From the NCBI RefSeq assembly GCF_040149665.1, contig NZ_JBEFLP010000002.1, positions 62,001 to 126,000 of the forward strand: a stretch of 64,000 nucleotides of DNA, read 5' to 3'. This DNA comes from Sulfitobacter sp. HNIBRBA3233 (GTDB taxonomy: Bacteria > Pseudomonadota > Alphaproteobacteria > Rhodobacterales > Rhodobacteraceae). Below are positions 8,533-17,230 of this stretch, piece after piece (position 1 is the stretch's first letter; each line of letters opens with the position of its first letter). The position numbers and the translations under genes are program-made. The notes below the pieces were generated by a model. That model was not told the DNA's origin. It did no database searches and was given only the letters and a program-made list of their open reading frames with translations.

Positions 8533-9587
8533 CGTACCACCCCTGCGAGGGCAAGACCGTGCGCCAGCGTATGGACAGCCGAATGCAGCAGGTGATGCGC
8601 GCGGATATGGTCTCGTATGGCCTCCGGATCCGGTGGGGCGTTCAATGTGTCTTGCAGCAACCGCGCAAGCCCTGCGGCCCCTTCCGCCACCGACGGGTAG
8701 GCGCGCGGGAAAAGAACGTCGCGCACGCCGTCGCGGTCCTGTGCGACCACGGGCAGCCCATGCGCCTGCGCTTCGAGGTAGACCATGCCGAATGCCTCGT
8801 CGACGCCGGGCCAGATCATCAGCCGTGCCCGCGCGAAGGCCTCATCAACTGCGGCGGGGGCGAGCGCACCCAGAAAACGCACGCGCGCCCCCAGCGTGGC
8901 CATCATCTGTTCCACCCGGTCGCGGGCCGGACCGTCGCCCACGATCTCAAGCAGGGGCGCATCGGGGCAGAGTGCAAGCGTCCGGGCAATCAGCGCGTAA
9001 GAAGCGGATTTGGCGGCCACGCGCATCATGCCCACGGCAAGAAGCGTGTCGCCCCTGGCGGGCGGTGGCAGATCGTGGCGGTGCAGGAAGGGGCGCAGGT
9101 GCAAAAGGACCTGCCCCGGTGGCGCATATGCGGCCAGCGCCTGACGGTCGCTTTCGGTCAGGTAGAAAACCACATCCGCCGCATCGGTCGCGGCCTCGGC
9201 CGCGCGGGCAAAGCTGTCCCACGGCCCTCCCAGACGCTTGCGCGCGCGGGTCGCTTCCACCAGCAGGTAGGGGATCTTGAGCGCACGGGTCACGGCGGGG
9301 CCCAGCAGATCGGGGGCCTTGTAGTAATTGTGGTAGGTGATCCACGCGCCCCAGCCCTCGCGCCTGCCGCGCGCGACAAGATCGGGCAGCAGCCCTTCTG
9401 CCTCGGCCATGATGCGCCTTTGGGTATCTGCATCGCCCGCGCCGTCGCGGCTGCGCAGGTCGGCGGCCAGCGTCACGTCGTGCCCCGCCTCTTCCAGAGC
9501 TGTCACGAGGCCCAGCGCCATCGCGCGGTCGCCCGATGGCACCCCGTGTTGCGGGGATTTCAGCGGCGCGTAGAACGCCAGTCGCAT
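8529..9587 (-). CDS. Glycosyltransferase family 1/4 protein
   Basis: A 352-residue GT-B glycosyltransferase. The N-terminus MRLAFYAPLKSP and the acceptor-side loop GVPSGDRAMALGLVTALEEAGHDV are typical of GT4 enzymes. The donor-binding C-terminal half contains LLEIVGDGPARD and the EAFGMVYLEAQAHGLPVVA segment with the E-x7-E motif. It starts with ATG at 9587, where the last base of the upstream stop codon is shared (TGATG), so translation is coupled. No membrane segment is evident. The sugar and acceptor are unknown. Confidence 0.85.
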   Translation of the reverse strand: MRLAFYAPLKSPQHGVPSGDRAMALGLVTALEEAGHDVTLAADLRSRDGAGDADTQRRIMAEAEGLLPDLVARGRREGWGAWITYHNYYKAPDLLGPAVTRALKIPYLLVEATRARKRLGGPWDSFARAAEAATDAADVVFYLTESDRQALAAYAPPGQVLLHLRPFLHRHDLPPPARGDTLLAVGMMRVAAKSASYALIARTLALCPDAPLLEIVGDGPARDRVEQMMATLGARVRFLGALAPAAVDEAFARARLMIWPGVDEAFGMVYLEAQAHGLPVVAQDRDGVRDVLFPRAYPSVAEGAAGLARLLQDTLNAPPDPEAIRDHIRAHHLLHSAVHTLAHGLALAGVVR

Positions 9588-10822
9588 CAGCGCTCCAGCA
9601 GGCCGCGGAGCCGCGCGGCAAGGTGGCGGATCCCCGGTGCCATGGTGAATTCGGCGTGAAGACGCGCGTATGCAGCATCCGCCAGGCGCGGCCCCAGCGC
9701 CGGATCTGCACCGATCCGCTGCATCCCGTCGGCAAAGGCTGCGGGGCTGTCTTCGGCCAGCAGTCCGTGGGTTTCGTTGTCGATGAATTCGGGGATCGCG
9801 GAAACCGGCGTGGCAAGGATCGGCAACCGCTGGCTTGCCGCTTCCATCAGGACGTTGGGCAGCCCGTCGCGGTCGCCATCCGCCGCGATACGCGACGGCA
9901 GCACGAAGAGGTCCGCCGCGCGCATGGCGGCGATCACTTCGGGCTGGTCGCAGGCTCCGCGCCACGTGATCCGGTCCGCGACGCCGCGGTCGTCGGCGCG
10001 CGTGCGCATCGCGTCGGCCAGAGGGCCACCGCCGATATGGGTCCATGTCCACGGCATGTCGGTCGGCAGCAGCGCAAGCGAGTCGATCAGCGTGTCGAAC
10101 CCCTTCTTCTCGACCAGCCGTCCCACCGACATCATCCGCAGCGGATCCTGCGGCGCGCGCGGCGCGCGGTCGGGAGGCGCGGGGAACCGGTCCAGATCCA
10201 GACCATGGTACACCAGATCGACACGGTCCTCGCGGTCGGCCAGTGATTTCAGGTGTTCGGCCCCGAAGCCCGTGCAGGTGGCGCCGAATGCCGCGCCAAA
10301 ACTGTCGTCTGCCAGTTTCTCGCGCAATTCCCAGTTGGGTGATGTCCAGATGTCCTTGGCATGGGCCGAGAACGACCACGGAAGCCCGCGCAGGATCGCG
10401 GCGTAGCGCGCGACCGATGAAGGCGTATGCAGGAAATGCGCGTAGAGCGCGGCCAGACCGTCGCCCGCCTCATGTGCGAGTACGCAGGCCTGCCCCCAGC
10501 GGCGGCGGCGGTTCGGCGTGTCGTCGCGGGCCAGATCGCGGGCGTAGGCATCGGCGGCGGCATCGAACCCGGGCAGGGCCGTAGCGGCGCCCATTGCCTC
10601 GTGAACGCGGCGCGGTTCCTGATGCAGGTATTCGGGCAGGTAATAGACCGGCGCCCGCAGACGGTCGTGCAGCGGATGTGTCTTGGTGTCCGTGGGGTGG
10701 CGCAGGGACCACAGCGCGAAATCTATGCCCGCCTCTTCGAGCGCGACGAGTTCCTGCGCGATGAAAGTCTCGCTCAGGCGGGGCCAGCCCTTGACCACGA
10801 CTGCAAAGGTCGGGTGCGTCAT
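9587..10822 (-). CDS. Glycosyltransferase family 4 protein
   Basis: A 411-residue GT-B glycosyltransferase. It opens with FAVVVKGWPRLSETFIAQEL, the exopolysaccharide-type GT4 N-terminus, has SVGRLVEKKGFDTLI before the donor domain and DGLPNVLMEAASQRLPILAT as the E-x7-E donor site. Such enzymes commonly build colanic-acid-like or other surface heteropolymers. ATG 10822 lies one base after the stop of the previous gene and is preceded by AAGGGA; the longer in-frame form would run into the neighbour. It is the third gene of the glycan operon. Confidence 0.88.
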   Translation of the reverse strand: MTHPTFAVVVKGWPRLSETFIAQELVALEEAGIDFALWSLRHPTDTKTHPLHDRLRAPVYYLPEYLHQEPRRVHEAMGAATALPGFDAAADAYARDLARDDTPNRRRRWGQACVLAHEAGDGLAALYAHFLHTPSSVARYAAILRGLPWSFSAHAKDIWTSPNWELREKLADDSFGAAFGATCTGFGAEHLKSLADREDRVDLVYHGLDLDRFPAPPDRAPRAPQDPLRMMSVGRLVEKKGFDTLIDSLALLPTDMPWTWTHIGGGPLADAMRTRADDRGVADRITWRGACDQPEVIAAMRAADLFVLPSRIAADGDRDGLPNVLMEAASQRLPILATPVSAIPEFIDNETHGLLAEDSPAAFADGMQRIGADPALGPRLADAAYARLHAEFTMAPGIRHLAARLRGLLER

Positions 10823-10823
10823 G

Positions 10824-12026
10824 TCAGTCCCTTTCCATGAGGATATGGGCGCGGCGCACCACTTCATCGAGCCCGTCCAGTAGCCCGTCGGCACCGGCCT
10901 GCGAGGGTTTCGGTTGATCCGCCAGACCCCGGATCGCCGCGATCATCGGGGCAGGACCGGTGCCGTCACGGCGTTCGTCCAGCATCCGCACAAGGCCCAG
11001 TTCCTCCGCGCGGCTGGCGCGGATCCACTGTTCCAGACGCGGCGTGGTGCGCGGCACGATGACCGCGCGCTGATCGAAACTCAGCACTTCGCAAAACGTG
11101 TTGTAACCGCCCATGCAGACAACGCCCTGCGCCCCGGCGAAAAGCGCCTCGATCCGGCTGTCGAAGCCCGTGGCCGCAACCCGGCCACCAAGCGCGTCGA
11201 CGCGTTTGTCGAGCGCCTCGCGCACCTCGCCCGACAGGAACGGGCCGTAGACCAGAACCGCATCGGGTTTGAGCGTCGGGTCGGTTTCGTAGGCTTCGAG
11301 CACCTGACTGACCATCGCCGCGCCATCGCCGCCACCGCCCGGTGTTATGAGGATATAGGGCGTCCGGGGTACATCGTCGGCTTCGACGATCTCGCGGCGC
11401 AGATATCCGGTGTAGTGCAGCCGCGCGCGGGTCGCGTCCGAAAACGGCAGCCCCTCGGTCGGGTCGTAGACATCTTTCAGCCCGTAGACCCAGAACTCGT
11501 CATAATAGGCTTCGGCGGCGCGCACGGCATCCTTGCGAAGCCACTCCGCCGCCAGCACCTTGGGGTCGTCCAGCACATCGCGCAAACCCAGAACCACACG
11601 GCAGGTGCCCTGTTCTTGCAGCCATTCCAGCGTCGGCAGCAGTTCACCGCGAAACCCTGCCGGTTCCTTGTCCACGATCAGAAGATCGGGACGGTATTGT
11701 TCGACCGCCGACTGGATCAGCCCCGACCGCAGGCTGGTGGTGCGCTCGATATCAAGGCCGAGCGTCGAGCTGATGTAGGAGCCGTCGGGCAGTTTGGTCA
11801 CGCCGGGCAGGCGGATATGGTCAACCCGTTCGGGAAACGTGAAACGCCCCGCAACGGGCGATCCGGTCAGGATGATGGCCGATGCGCTCTCGTCCCCTTC
11901 GGTCAAGGCGGTGGCCAGCGCCCGCGACCGGCGCAGATGCCCCAACCCGAACGTATCGTGACTGTAGAACATGATGCGTCGCGCAGGCGCACGGGCATTC
12001 GCTTGGGCAATGGCCTGTTGGGGCAT
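10824..12026 (-). CDS. MurG-like glycosyltransferase family protein
   Basis: A 400-residue GT-B protein. It carries YSHDTFGLGHLRRSRALATAL as the N-terminal loop, LITPGGGGDG in the middle and CMGGYNTFCEVLSFDQRAVIVPR as the donor-binding region. Proteins of this kind are annotated only as glycosyltransferase family proteins. The ATG at 12026 is preceded by AGGTG; a GTG two codons earlier (12032) is possible but overlaps that ribosome site. It is similar in architecture to the gene at 6827-7954 in the same operon. Neither has a signal or transmembrane segment. Confidence 0.75.
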   Translation of the reverse strand: MPQQAIAQANARAPARRIMFYSHDTFGLGHLRRSRALATALTEGDESASAIILTGSPVAGRFTFPERVDHIRLPGVTKLPDGSYISSTLGLDIERTTSLRSGLIQSAVEQYRPDLLIVDKEPAGFRGELLPTLEWLQEQGTCRVVLGLRDVLDDPKVLAAEWLRKDAVRAAEAYYDEFWVYGLKDVYDPTEGLPFSDATRARLHYTGYLRREIVEADDVPRTPYILITPGGGGDGAAMVSQVLEAYETDPTLKPDAVLVYGPFLSGEVREALDKRVDALGGRVAATGFDSRIEALFAGAQGVVCMGGYNTFCEVLSFDQRAVIVPRTTPRLEQWIRASRAEELGLVRMLDERRDGTGPAPMIAAIRGLADQPKPSQAGADGLLDGLDEVVRRAHILMERD

Positions 12027-12046
12027 ATTCACCTGTCTTGCATCTT

Positions 12047-13330
12047 TCAGAGCCTCAGATCGCTGCCCGATTTTCCGAATATTCCCTTGATGTCATAAAC
12101 CACTGCGCCCGGCTTGCCAAAGGCGCGGATGGCATCGGCGCCAAGTTCGACGAATTCGCGGTGCCCCACGGCGACAACGACCGCATCGTAGGCGCCGGTC
12201 GCGGGGGCGGCGATGGCGGCGACGCCGTGTTCGTTTTCCAGCCGGTCCACACCGACCCAGGGGTCGTGCACCTCGACCGTGGCGGCATAATCGGCCAGTT
12301 CGGTCACGATGTCGGCGACACGGGTGTTGCGGGTGTCTGCGCAGTTTTCCTTGAACGTGTAGCCAAGGATCAGGATGCGCGCGCTGCGCACACCAATATC
12401 GCGCCGCAGCATTTCCTTGATCAGCGTCTGGGCCACATGCGCGCCCATGTGATCGTTGATCCGCCGACCCGCCAGAATGACCTCAGGGTGATAGCCCAGC
12501 TGTTCGGCGCGGTAGGTCAGGTAGTAAGGGTCAACACCGATACAGTGTCCACCCACCAGACCGGGGCGGAACGGCAGGAAATTCCACTTCGTTCCCGCCG
12601 CCTCCAACACGTCGAGCGTGTCCAGTCCGAGCCTGGAGAAGATCAGCGCAAATTCGTTGACCAGCGCGATATTGAGATCGCGCTGCGTGTTCTCGATGAC
12701 CTTGGCGGCCTCGGCGGTGGCGATAGAGGGCGCACGGTGCAGCCCGGCCTTCACCACCGGCGCATAGATCGCATCGACGCGGTCGAGTGTCTCTTCGTCC
12801 TGCGCGGCGATGATTTTCACGACGTTTTCCATGGAATGTTCGGCGTCGCCGGGGTTCACCCGTTCAGGGCTGTAGGCCAGCTTGATCTCGTCGCCCACGC
12901 GCAGACCGCTGCCCGCCGCAAGGGCGGGGCCGCAGATTTCTTCGGTGACGCCGGGGTAGACGGTGCTTTCCAGAACCACGATGGCACCGGGGGTCAGGTG
13001 CGGCGCGATGGACGCGCAGGCGCCCAGAACGGGCCCGAGATCGGGGGCCTTGGCGTCGGTGATCGGGGTCGGGACCGCGATGATGAACACATTCGCCCCC
13101 GCCAGATCGGCGCTGTCGTGGGAAAATCGCGCTTGCGTCGCGGCGACTTTCTCGTCCGAAATCTCACCGTTGGGATCGCGGCCACCGCGCAACGCATCGA
13201 TCACGGGCGGGTGGATGTCGTAGCCTAGGGTGTCAAAGCCCGCGCGCGCCAGCGCAAGGGCCAGAGGCAGACCCACATAGCCAAGGCCCAGAACTGCGAT
13301 GCGCGTGTCGGCGCGGGCGGGGTCGGTCAT
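12047..13330 (-). CDS. Nucleotide-sugar dehydrogenase (UDP-glucose/GDP-mannose dehydrogenase family, TviB/WbpA-like)
   Basis: A 427-residue NAD-dependent enzyme making UDP-uronic acids. IAVLGLGYVGLPLALALA is the Rossmann loop, VPTPITDAKAPDL and VVLESTVYPGVTEE are family motifs, EAAKVIENTQRDLNIALVNE carries the central helix and GGHCIGVDPYYLT holds the catalytic cysteine. The sequence resembles the UDP-N-acetylhexosamine dehydrogenase branch (TviB, WbpA). ATG 13330 is preceded by GGAAAG. It is the first gene of the glycan operon, so the product probably contains a uronic or aminouronic acid. The donor sugar needs biochemical proof. Confidence 0.9.
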   Translation of the reverse strand: MTDPARADTRIAVLGLGYVGLPLALALARAGFDTLGYDIHPPVIDALRGGRDPNGEISDEKVAATQARFSHDSADLAGANVFIIAVPTPITDAKAPDLGPVLGACASIAPHLTPGAIVVLESTVYPGVTEEICGPALAAGSGLRVGDEIKLAYSPERVNPGDAEHSMENVVKIIAAQDEETLDRVDAIYAPVVKAGLHRAPSIATAEAAKVIENTQRDLNIALVNEFALIFSRLGLDTLDVLEAAGTKWNFLPFRPGLVGGHCIGVDPYYLTYRAEQLGYHPEVILAGRRINDHMGAHVAQTLIKEMLRRDIGVRSARILILGYTFKENCADTRNTRVADIVTELADYAATVEVHDPWVGVDRLENEHGVAAIAAPATGAYDAVVVAVGHREFVELGADAIRAFGKPGAVVYDIKGIFGKSGSDLRL

Positions 13331-13528
13331 GCGGTCTTTCCTCGGGCGGTGTCGGCAGGCGGCCAGCGCCCGCAACCCGCTATGGCACAGCTTCCGCGCG
13401 CATGCAAAACCCGAATTCGCAGTGCTGCCTTGCGCCTGCGGGCCTTGTCAGAATTGCATTGTGGGCCTGCGCGCCCTAGCGTCGGAGGGGCAGGGCCCGC
13501 CGGGCACGGACGCAGGGGGACGGCATTC
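13331..13528. promoter_or_regulatory. Divergent intergenic region, glycan operon / MscS channel
   Basis: About 200 bases separate two divergent starts, so promoters for the seven-gene glycan operon and for the MscS gene must lie here. The region is GC-rich and I see no clear -10/-35 pair, operator palindrome or small gene. Confidence 0.4.
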
Positions 13529-16087
13529 ATGCCCAAGATATCATTCATCGGCATACTGGCGCTGGTCGCATTATCGCTGTTCGCCGGACTGCCGCAGGGC
13601 GGCGCAGCGCAGGGTTTGGGCTCTCTCGTGCCCGACACCAGCGCTGCCGCCGGGGATGCCGAGCCGCAGTCGGCGCAAACCCCGGGCGGCCCGCTGGCAG
13701 ACGCGCTGCGCGAAGCGGCGCGCGCGGGTGTCGGTATCGTGGTCATCGATGCGGACGGACGTCTTGCGGAAGGCGGCGGCCTGCCCGCCGCAGGTGAGGT
13801 GCAGGCAGAACGCGCCGCCAGCGAGGGCGCGAATTTGATGAAAGCGCAGGAAAGGGCGGATGCCCTGCGCGACGCGCTGGTCGAGCGCATCCGCGACATG
13901 CCGGACGCGATCAACGAAGTCGCCTATATCCTGCGCGCCGCATCTCCCGACGGGACGATCATGCTCTTCGGCAGGCTGCTGCTCTACAGCCTGCTGCTTT
14001 TTGCTGTCGGTGTCGTGGTCGAGCGCGAGGTATTCGGAAAACGCCTCGCACGGCGCTTCGTCGTGGACCGCGTGATGGAAGATCCGCAAGGCTATGCGCA
14101 GAAGATGCCGTTTCTGGTGTTCCGTTTCGGGATGGGGGTGCTGGGTATTCTGGTGTCGATGACGGTGGCCTATGTGCTGGGCGCGCTGATCTTCGGCCCG
14201 ATCGAAGACAGCGCGGTCCAGTTCACGGTGACCCTGATCAACCTCGGCTATTTCTGTTGCCGGTTCGTCGCGGGGCTGTGGCGGATGATCCTGTCTCCCT
14301 ACCTCGAGCAATACCGCATTCCCGCCCTCAGCAACCGCGACGCGCTGCGTCTGCACAGGTGGCTGTGGATATTGGGCAGTTTCGATATCTGTGCCATTCT
14401 GTTCGGGATCTGGATCGGCGAGTTGGGCCTGAACTATGACGTATACGCGCTGGTTGCCGCGACGCTTTCGGCGGTTGTGGTGGTGTTCAACATCGTGATG
14501 GTCCTTGTGAACCGGTGCGCGATTTCGACGGCGCTGCGCAACGGCAAGGAACCTGCCGAGGTCGGCTTCCTCTTGCGTCTGCTCAGCCGCGCATGGGCGC
14601 CGGTGGTGATCTTCTACGTTCTGTTTGCGTGGGTCGAACTGACAATCGACCTGATCCTCGAAAACCCGTCTTCGATCCCGCTGATCGCGGGGGCCTATGG
14701 CATCCTGATCTCGATCATCGTAGTCTACGGCGTGGTGAATTACCTGATCGAACGTGGCTTTGCCCGTGCCCGCGCTGTGCGCGCGATGCGCCACAGGCAG
14801 GCCGAGCTTGAGGCCGCCGAAGCAGAACGCCTGCACGCCGAAGCCTTGCGGATGCAAGGGGCAGAGGAGGACGGCCCCGACCCTGACGGGGAGGATCTGG
14901 CGCTGGGCGCGGGTACGGCTGCGGGCCCTCTGGCCGCGCGGATCGAACCCGCACAGCCCGTGCCTTCGGCGACCCCCGACGCCGCGCTGGCCGAAGAGGA
15001 TCCGGCCGACGAGCAGATCGCGCCGGTGCGCACGCTCAACAGTTTCGAGGCGCTGGCGCGTCGCGTTGCAGGCATTCTTGCCTTCGTGGCGGGGGCCTAT
15101 GCCTTCTTCTATATCTGGGACAACGATGGCGCGCAGATGGTCGAAAGCCTTGCCGACAGCCTGCTCGATATCATGGTCATCATTTTCATCGGCTATATCG
15201 TCTACCACGCCTTCCGCATCTGGATCGACACCAAGATCGCGGAAGAAGTCGGGGACGAGCAGGAGGCGGAACTGGGCGACGAGGGCGGGGGATCTTCGGC
15301 GTCGCGGCTTGCGACCCTGCTGCCGCTTTTCCGCAATATCGTGCTGATCGTGGTGGTGGTGACCATCGTGCTGATCGTGTTGATGGAAATCGGGATCAAC
15401 GTCGGCCCGCTTTTTGCCGGTGCGGGGATCGTCGGCATCGCCGTAGGCTTTGGCAGTCAGGCGCTGGTGCGCGATATCTTCGCCGGTGCGTTCTTTCTGT
15501 TCGACGACGCGTTCCGCAAGGGCGAATACCTCGATGTGGGGGGCGTGAAGGGCACGGTCGAGAAAATCTCGGTCCGGTCCTTCCAGCTGCGTCACCATCT
15601 GGGTGCGCTGCACACCATCCCCTTTGGCGAGTTGCAGGTGATGACCAACTACAGCCGTGACTGGGTGATGATGAAACTGCCCCTGCGCGTGACCTACGAC
15701 ACCGACGTGGAGCGGGTGCGCAAGCTGATCAAGAAGCTGGGGCAGGAATTGCTGGAGGATCCGGTGATCGGGGCGGATTTCATCCAGCCGCTGAAATCCC
15801 AGGGCGTGATCGAGATGCAGGACAGCGCGATGATCATCCGCGTCAAGTTCATGACCAAACCCGGCGACCAGTGGGTCATCCGCAAACGCGTCTACGAGGA
15901 AATCCGCATCCTGTTCGAGCGCGAAGGCATCAAGTTCGCGCACCGCGAGGTGACGGTGCGCCTTGCCGACGGCAAGGCGTCCGATCTGAGCGAGACGCAG
16001 AAACGCGAAGTGGCCGCCGCCGCCCATGCATCGCTGGAGGAAGACGATCTGGCGCCCGGGGCCGGGGAGACCGGCGACGACCGCTGA
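13529..16087 (+). CDS. Large mechanosensitive ion channel protein (MscS family)
   Basis: An 852-residue inner-membrane protein. An N-terminal signal (MPKISFIGILALVALSLFAGLP) is followed by a periplasmic stretch of about 140 residues, a series of hydrophobic helices from about residue 150, and an acidic cytoplasmic linker (EEDGPDPDGEDL). The C-terminal MscS domain contains the pore-lining GAGIVGIAVGFGSQALVRD and the beta domain with GTVEKISVRSFQLR. MscS channels open on hypo-osmotic membrane tension. At this size it belongs to the multi-helix MscK/YbdG-like group. ATG 13529 is preceded by AGGGGGA and gives a good signal peptide; the longer in-frame form from 13349 lacks one. Confidence 0.88.
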   Translation: MPKISFIGILALVALSLFAGLPQGGAAQGLGSLVPDTSAAAGDAEPQSAQTPGGPLADALREAARAGVGIVVIDADGRLAEGGGLPAAGEVQAERAASEGANLMKAQERADALRDALVERIRDMPDAINEVAYILRAASPDGTIMLFGRLLLYSLLLFAVGVVVEREVFGKRLARRFVVDRVMEDPQGYAQKMPFLVFRFGMGVLGILVSMTVAYVLGALIFGPIEDSAVQFTVTLINLGYFCCRFVAGLWRMILSPYLEQYRIPALSNRDALRLHRWLWILGSFDICAILFGIWIGELGLNYDVYALVAATLSAVVVVFNIVMVLVNRCAISTALRNGKEPAEVGFLLRLLSRAWAPVVIFYVLFAWVELTIDLILENPSSIPLIAGAYGILISIIVVYGVVNYLIERGFARARAVRAMRHRQAELEAAEAERLHAEALRMQGAEEDGPDPDGEDLALGAGTAAGPLAARIEPAQPVPSATPDAALAEEDPADEQIAPVRTLNSFEALARRVAGILAFVAGAYAFFYIWDNDGAQMVESLADSLLDIMVIIFIGYIVYHAFRIWIDTKIAEEVGDEQEAELGDEGGGSSASRLATLLPLFRNIVLIVVVVTIVLIVLMEIGINVGPLFAGAGIVGIAVGFGSQALVRDIFAGAFFLFDDAFRKGEYLDVGGVKGTVEKISVRSFQLRHHLGALHTIPFGELQVMTNYSRDWVMMKLPLRVTYDTDVERVRKLIKKLGQELLEDPVIGADFIQPLKSQGVIEMQDSAMIIRVKFMTKPGDQWVIRKRVYEEIRILFEREGIKFAHREVTVRLADGKASDLSETQKREVAAAAHASLEEDDLAPGAGETGDDR

Positions 16088-16196
16088 CCCTGCAAGGATG
16101 CGCAGGCCATTGTGCGCCGACGGGCAGGCGGGCGGCTTGAAGCGGTGCGCGCCCCCGCTAGGTCATGGCGCATCTTACTGAAACAGGGAGTTTCCA

Positions 16197-16997
16197 ATGA
16201 CCGAATTCGCTCGCCCGTCCCGCCGCCATTTCCTGATCGGCACCGCTGCCGCAGCAGGTGCCGTGACCATCCTGCCCTACGCCGCAACGGCCGCAGCCCA
16301 TGCCGCCGATACATTCGATACCCCCGCTGGCAAGATCACGATTTCGCCGGTGTCGCACGCGTCTTTCGTGGCCGAGACGCCGGTCGGCGTGATCTACGTC
16401 GATCCGGTCGGTGGCGCGGAAAAATACGAAGGTATGCCCGCCGCGGATCTGGTCCTGATCACCCATGAGCATGGCGATCACTATAACCAGGACACACTGG
16501 ATGCAGTTGTCGCCGAAGGGACGCAGATCATCGCCAACCCCGCGGTTTACGCGATGCTGCCCACGGCGATGCAGGCGCAGGCCAGCGAGGTCGCCAACGG
16601 CGGCACGGCCAGCTTCGAGGGTCTGTCAATCGAGGCGATCCCCGCCTACAACATCACCGAAGAGCGCAAGAATTTCCATCCCGAGGGCCGCGACAACGGC
16701 TATGTGCTGAACTTCGAAGGCTTCCGCATGTATGTCTCGGGAGATACCGAAGACACCCCCGAGATGCGTGCGCTGGAGAACATCGATCTGGCCTTCATCA
16801 GCATGAACCTTCCGTTCACCATGGATGCCAATGCCGCTGCATCGGCTGTGGCCGAGTTCAAGCCTACCTACGTCTATCCCTACCACTACCGTGGCCGCGA
16901 CGGTGGCACGCAGGACCCCGAGGCCTTCGCCAAGATGGTCGGTACGGATACCGAAGTGAAGATGGGCGATTGGTACGCCCCCGGCGAGCTGGGCTGA
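16197..16997 (+). CDS. Tat-exported MBL-fold metallo-hydrolase
   Basis: A 266-residue protein with a twin-arginine signal (PSRRHFLIG, then a long Ala-rich hydrophobic stretch to about residue 37) and a metallo-beta-lactamase fold like UlaG/YcbL-type enzymes. THEHGDHY (His90, His92, Asp94, His95) is the metal site, with MYVSGDTEDTPEM and VYPYHYRGR as later ligands. It is expected in the periplasm with bound metals; the substrate is unknown. GGGAG is well placed before the ATG. It is a single gene followed by two hairpins at 17005-17056. Confidence 0.85.
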   Translation: MTEFARPSRRHFLIGTAAAAGAVTILPYAATAAAHAADTFDTPAGKITISPVSHASFVAETPVGVIYVDPVGGAEKYEGMPAADLVLITHEHGDHYNQDTLDAVVAEGTQIIANPAVYAMLPTAMQAQASEVANGGTASFEGLSIEAIPAYNITEERKNFHPEGRDNGYVLNFEGFRMYVSGDTEDTPEMRALENIDLAFISMNLPFTMDANAAASAVAEFKPTYVYPYHYRGRDGGTQDPEAFAKMVGTDTEVKMGDWYAPGELG

Positions 16998-17004
16998 GGT
17001 GTTT

Positions 17005-17056
17005 CGGATGCGCCATGGCGCATCCGACCGGCGCGGGCGCAAGCGCCCGCGTTTTT
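17005..17056 (+). terminator. Tandem hairpins ending the metallo-hydrolase transcript
   Basis: A perfect 22-base palindrome occupies 17005-17026. Six bases later comes an eight-base-pair stem (17033-17040 with 17043-17050) followed by GTTTTT. The second hairpin has the form of an intrinsic terminator; the first is an extra stem with at most a four-base loop. Confidence 0.75.
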
Positions 17057-17140
17057 AAAGAGGATTGCCGGTTCGGCAGAGGGCGCTTCCCGCAAGGGGG
17101 GCGCCCTGTTTCGTTGGGCGGGTGTAGAGACGGGGAGAAA

Positions 17141-17178
17141 GGGGCCCGGGGGCCCTTGCGAGAGGCTCTGCCTCTCGC
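17141..17178 (-). terminator. Hairpins downstream of the peptide ABC operon, repeat-like
   Basis: On the minus strand a perfect nine-base-pair stem (17178-17170 with 17166-17158, three-base loop) is followed by a second GC palindrome around 17141-17154 and then TTTCTCC. It lies about 55 bases past the stop of the last permease gene. The surrounding block to about 17205 resembles the short hairpin-rich intergenic repeats common in roseobacter genomes. Apart from hairpins, 16998-17230 holds no gene. Confidence 0.5.
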
Positions 17179-17230
17179 GCTCTCCGGAGTTTATCGGCAA
17201 AATGGAGACGCGGTGTGGCGCTTGGCGCGG

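Noticed and set aside
13571..16027. 818-codon open frame antisense to the MscS gene
   Set aside because: The composition is rich in His, Gln and Asp as expected for a complement of an Ala/Val/Leu-rich membrane protein.
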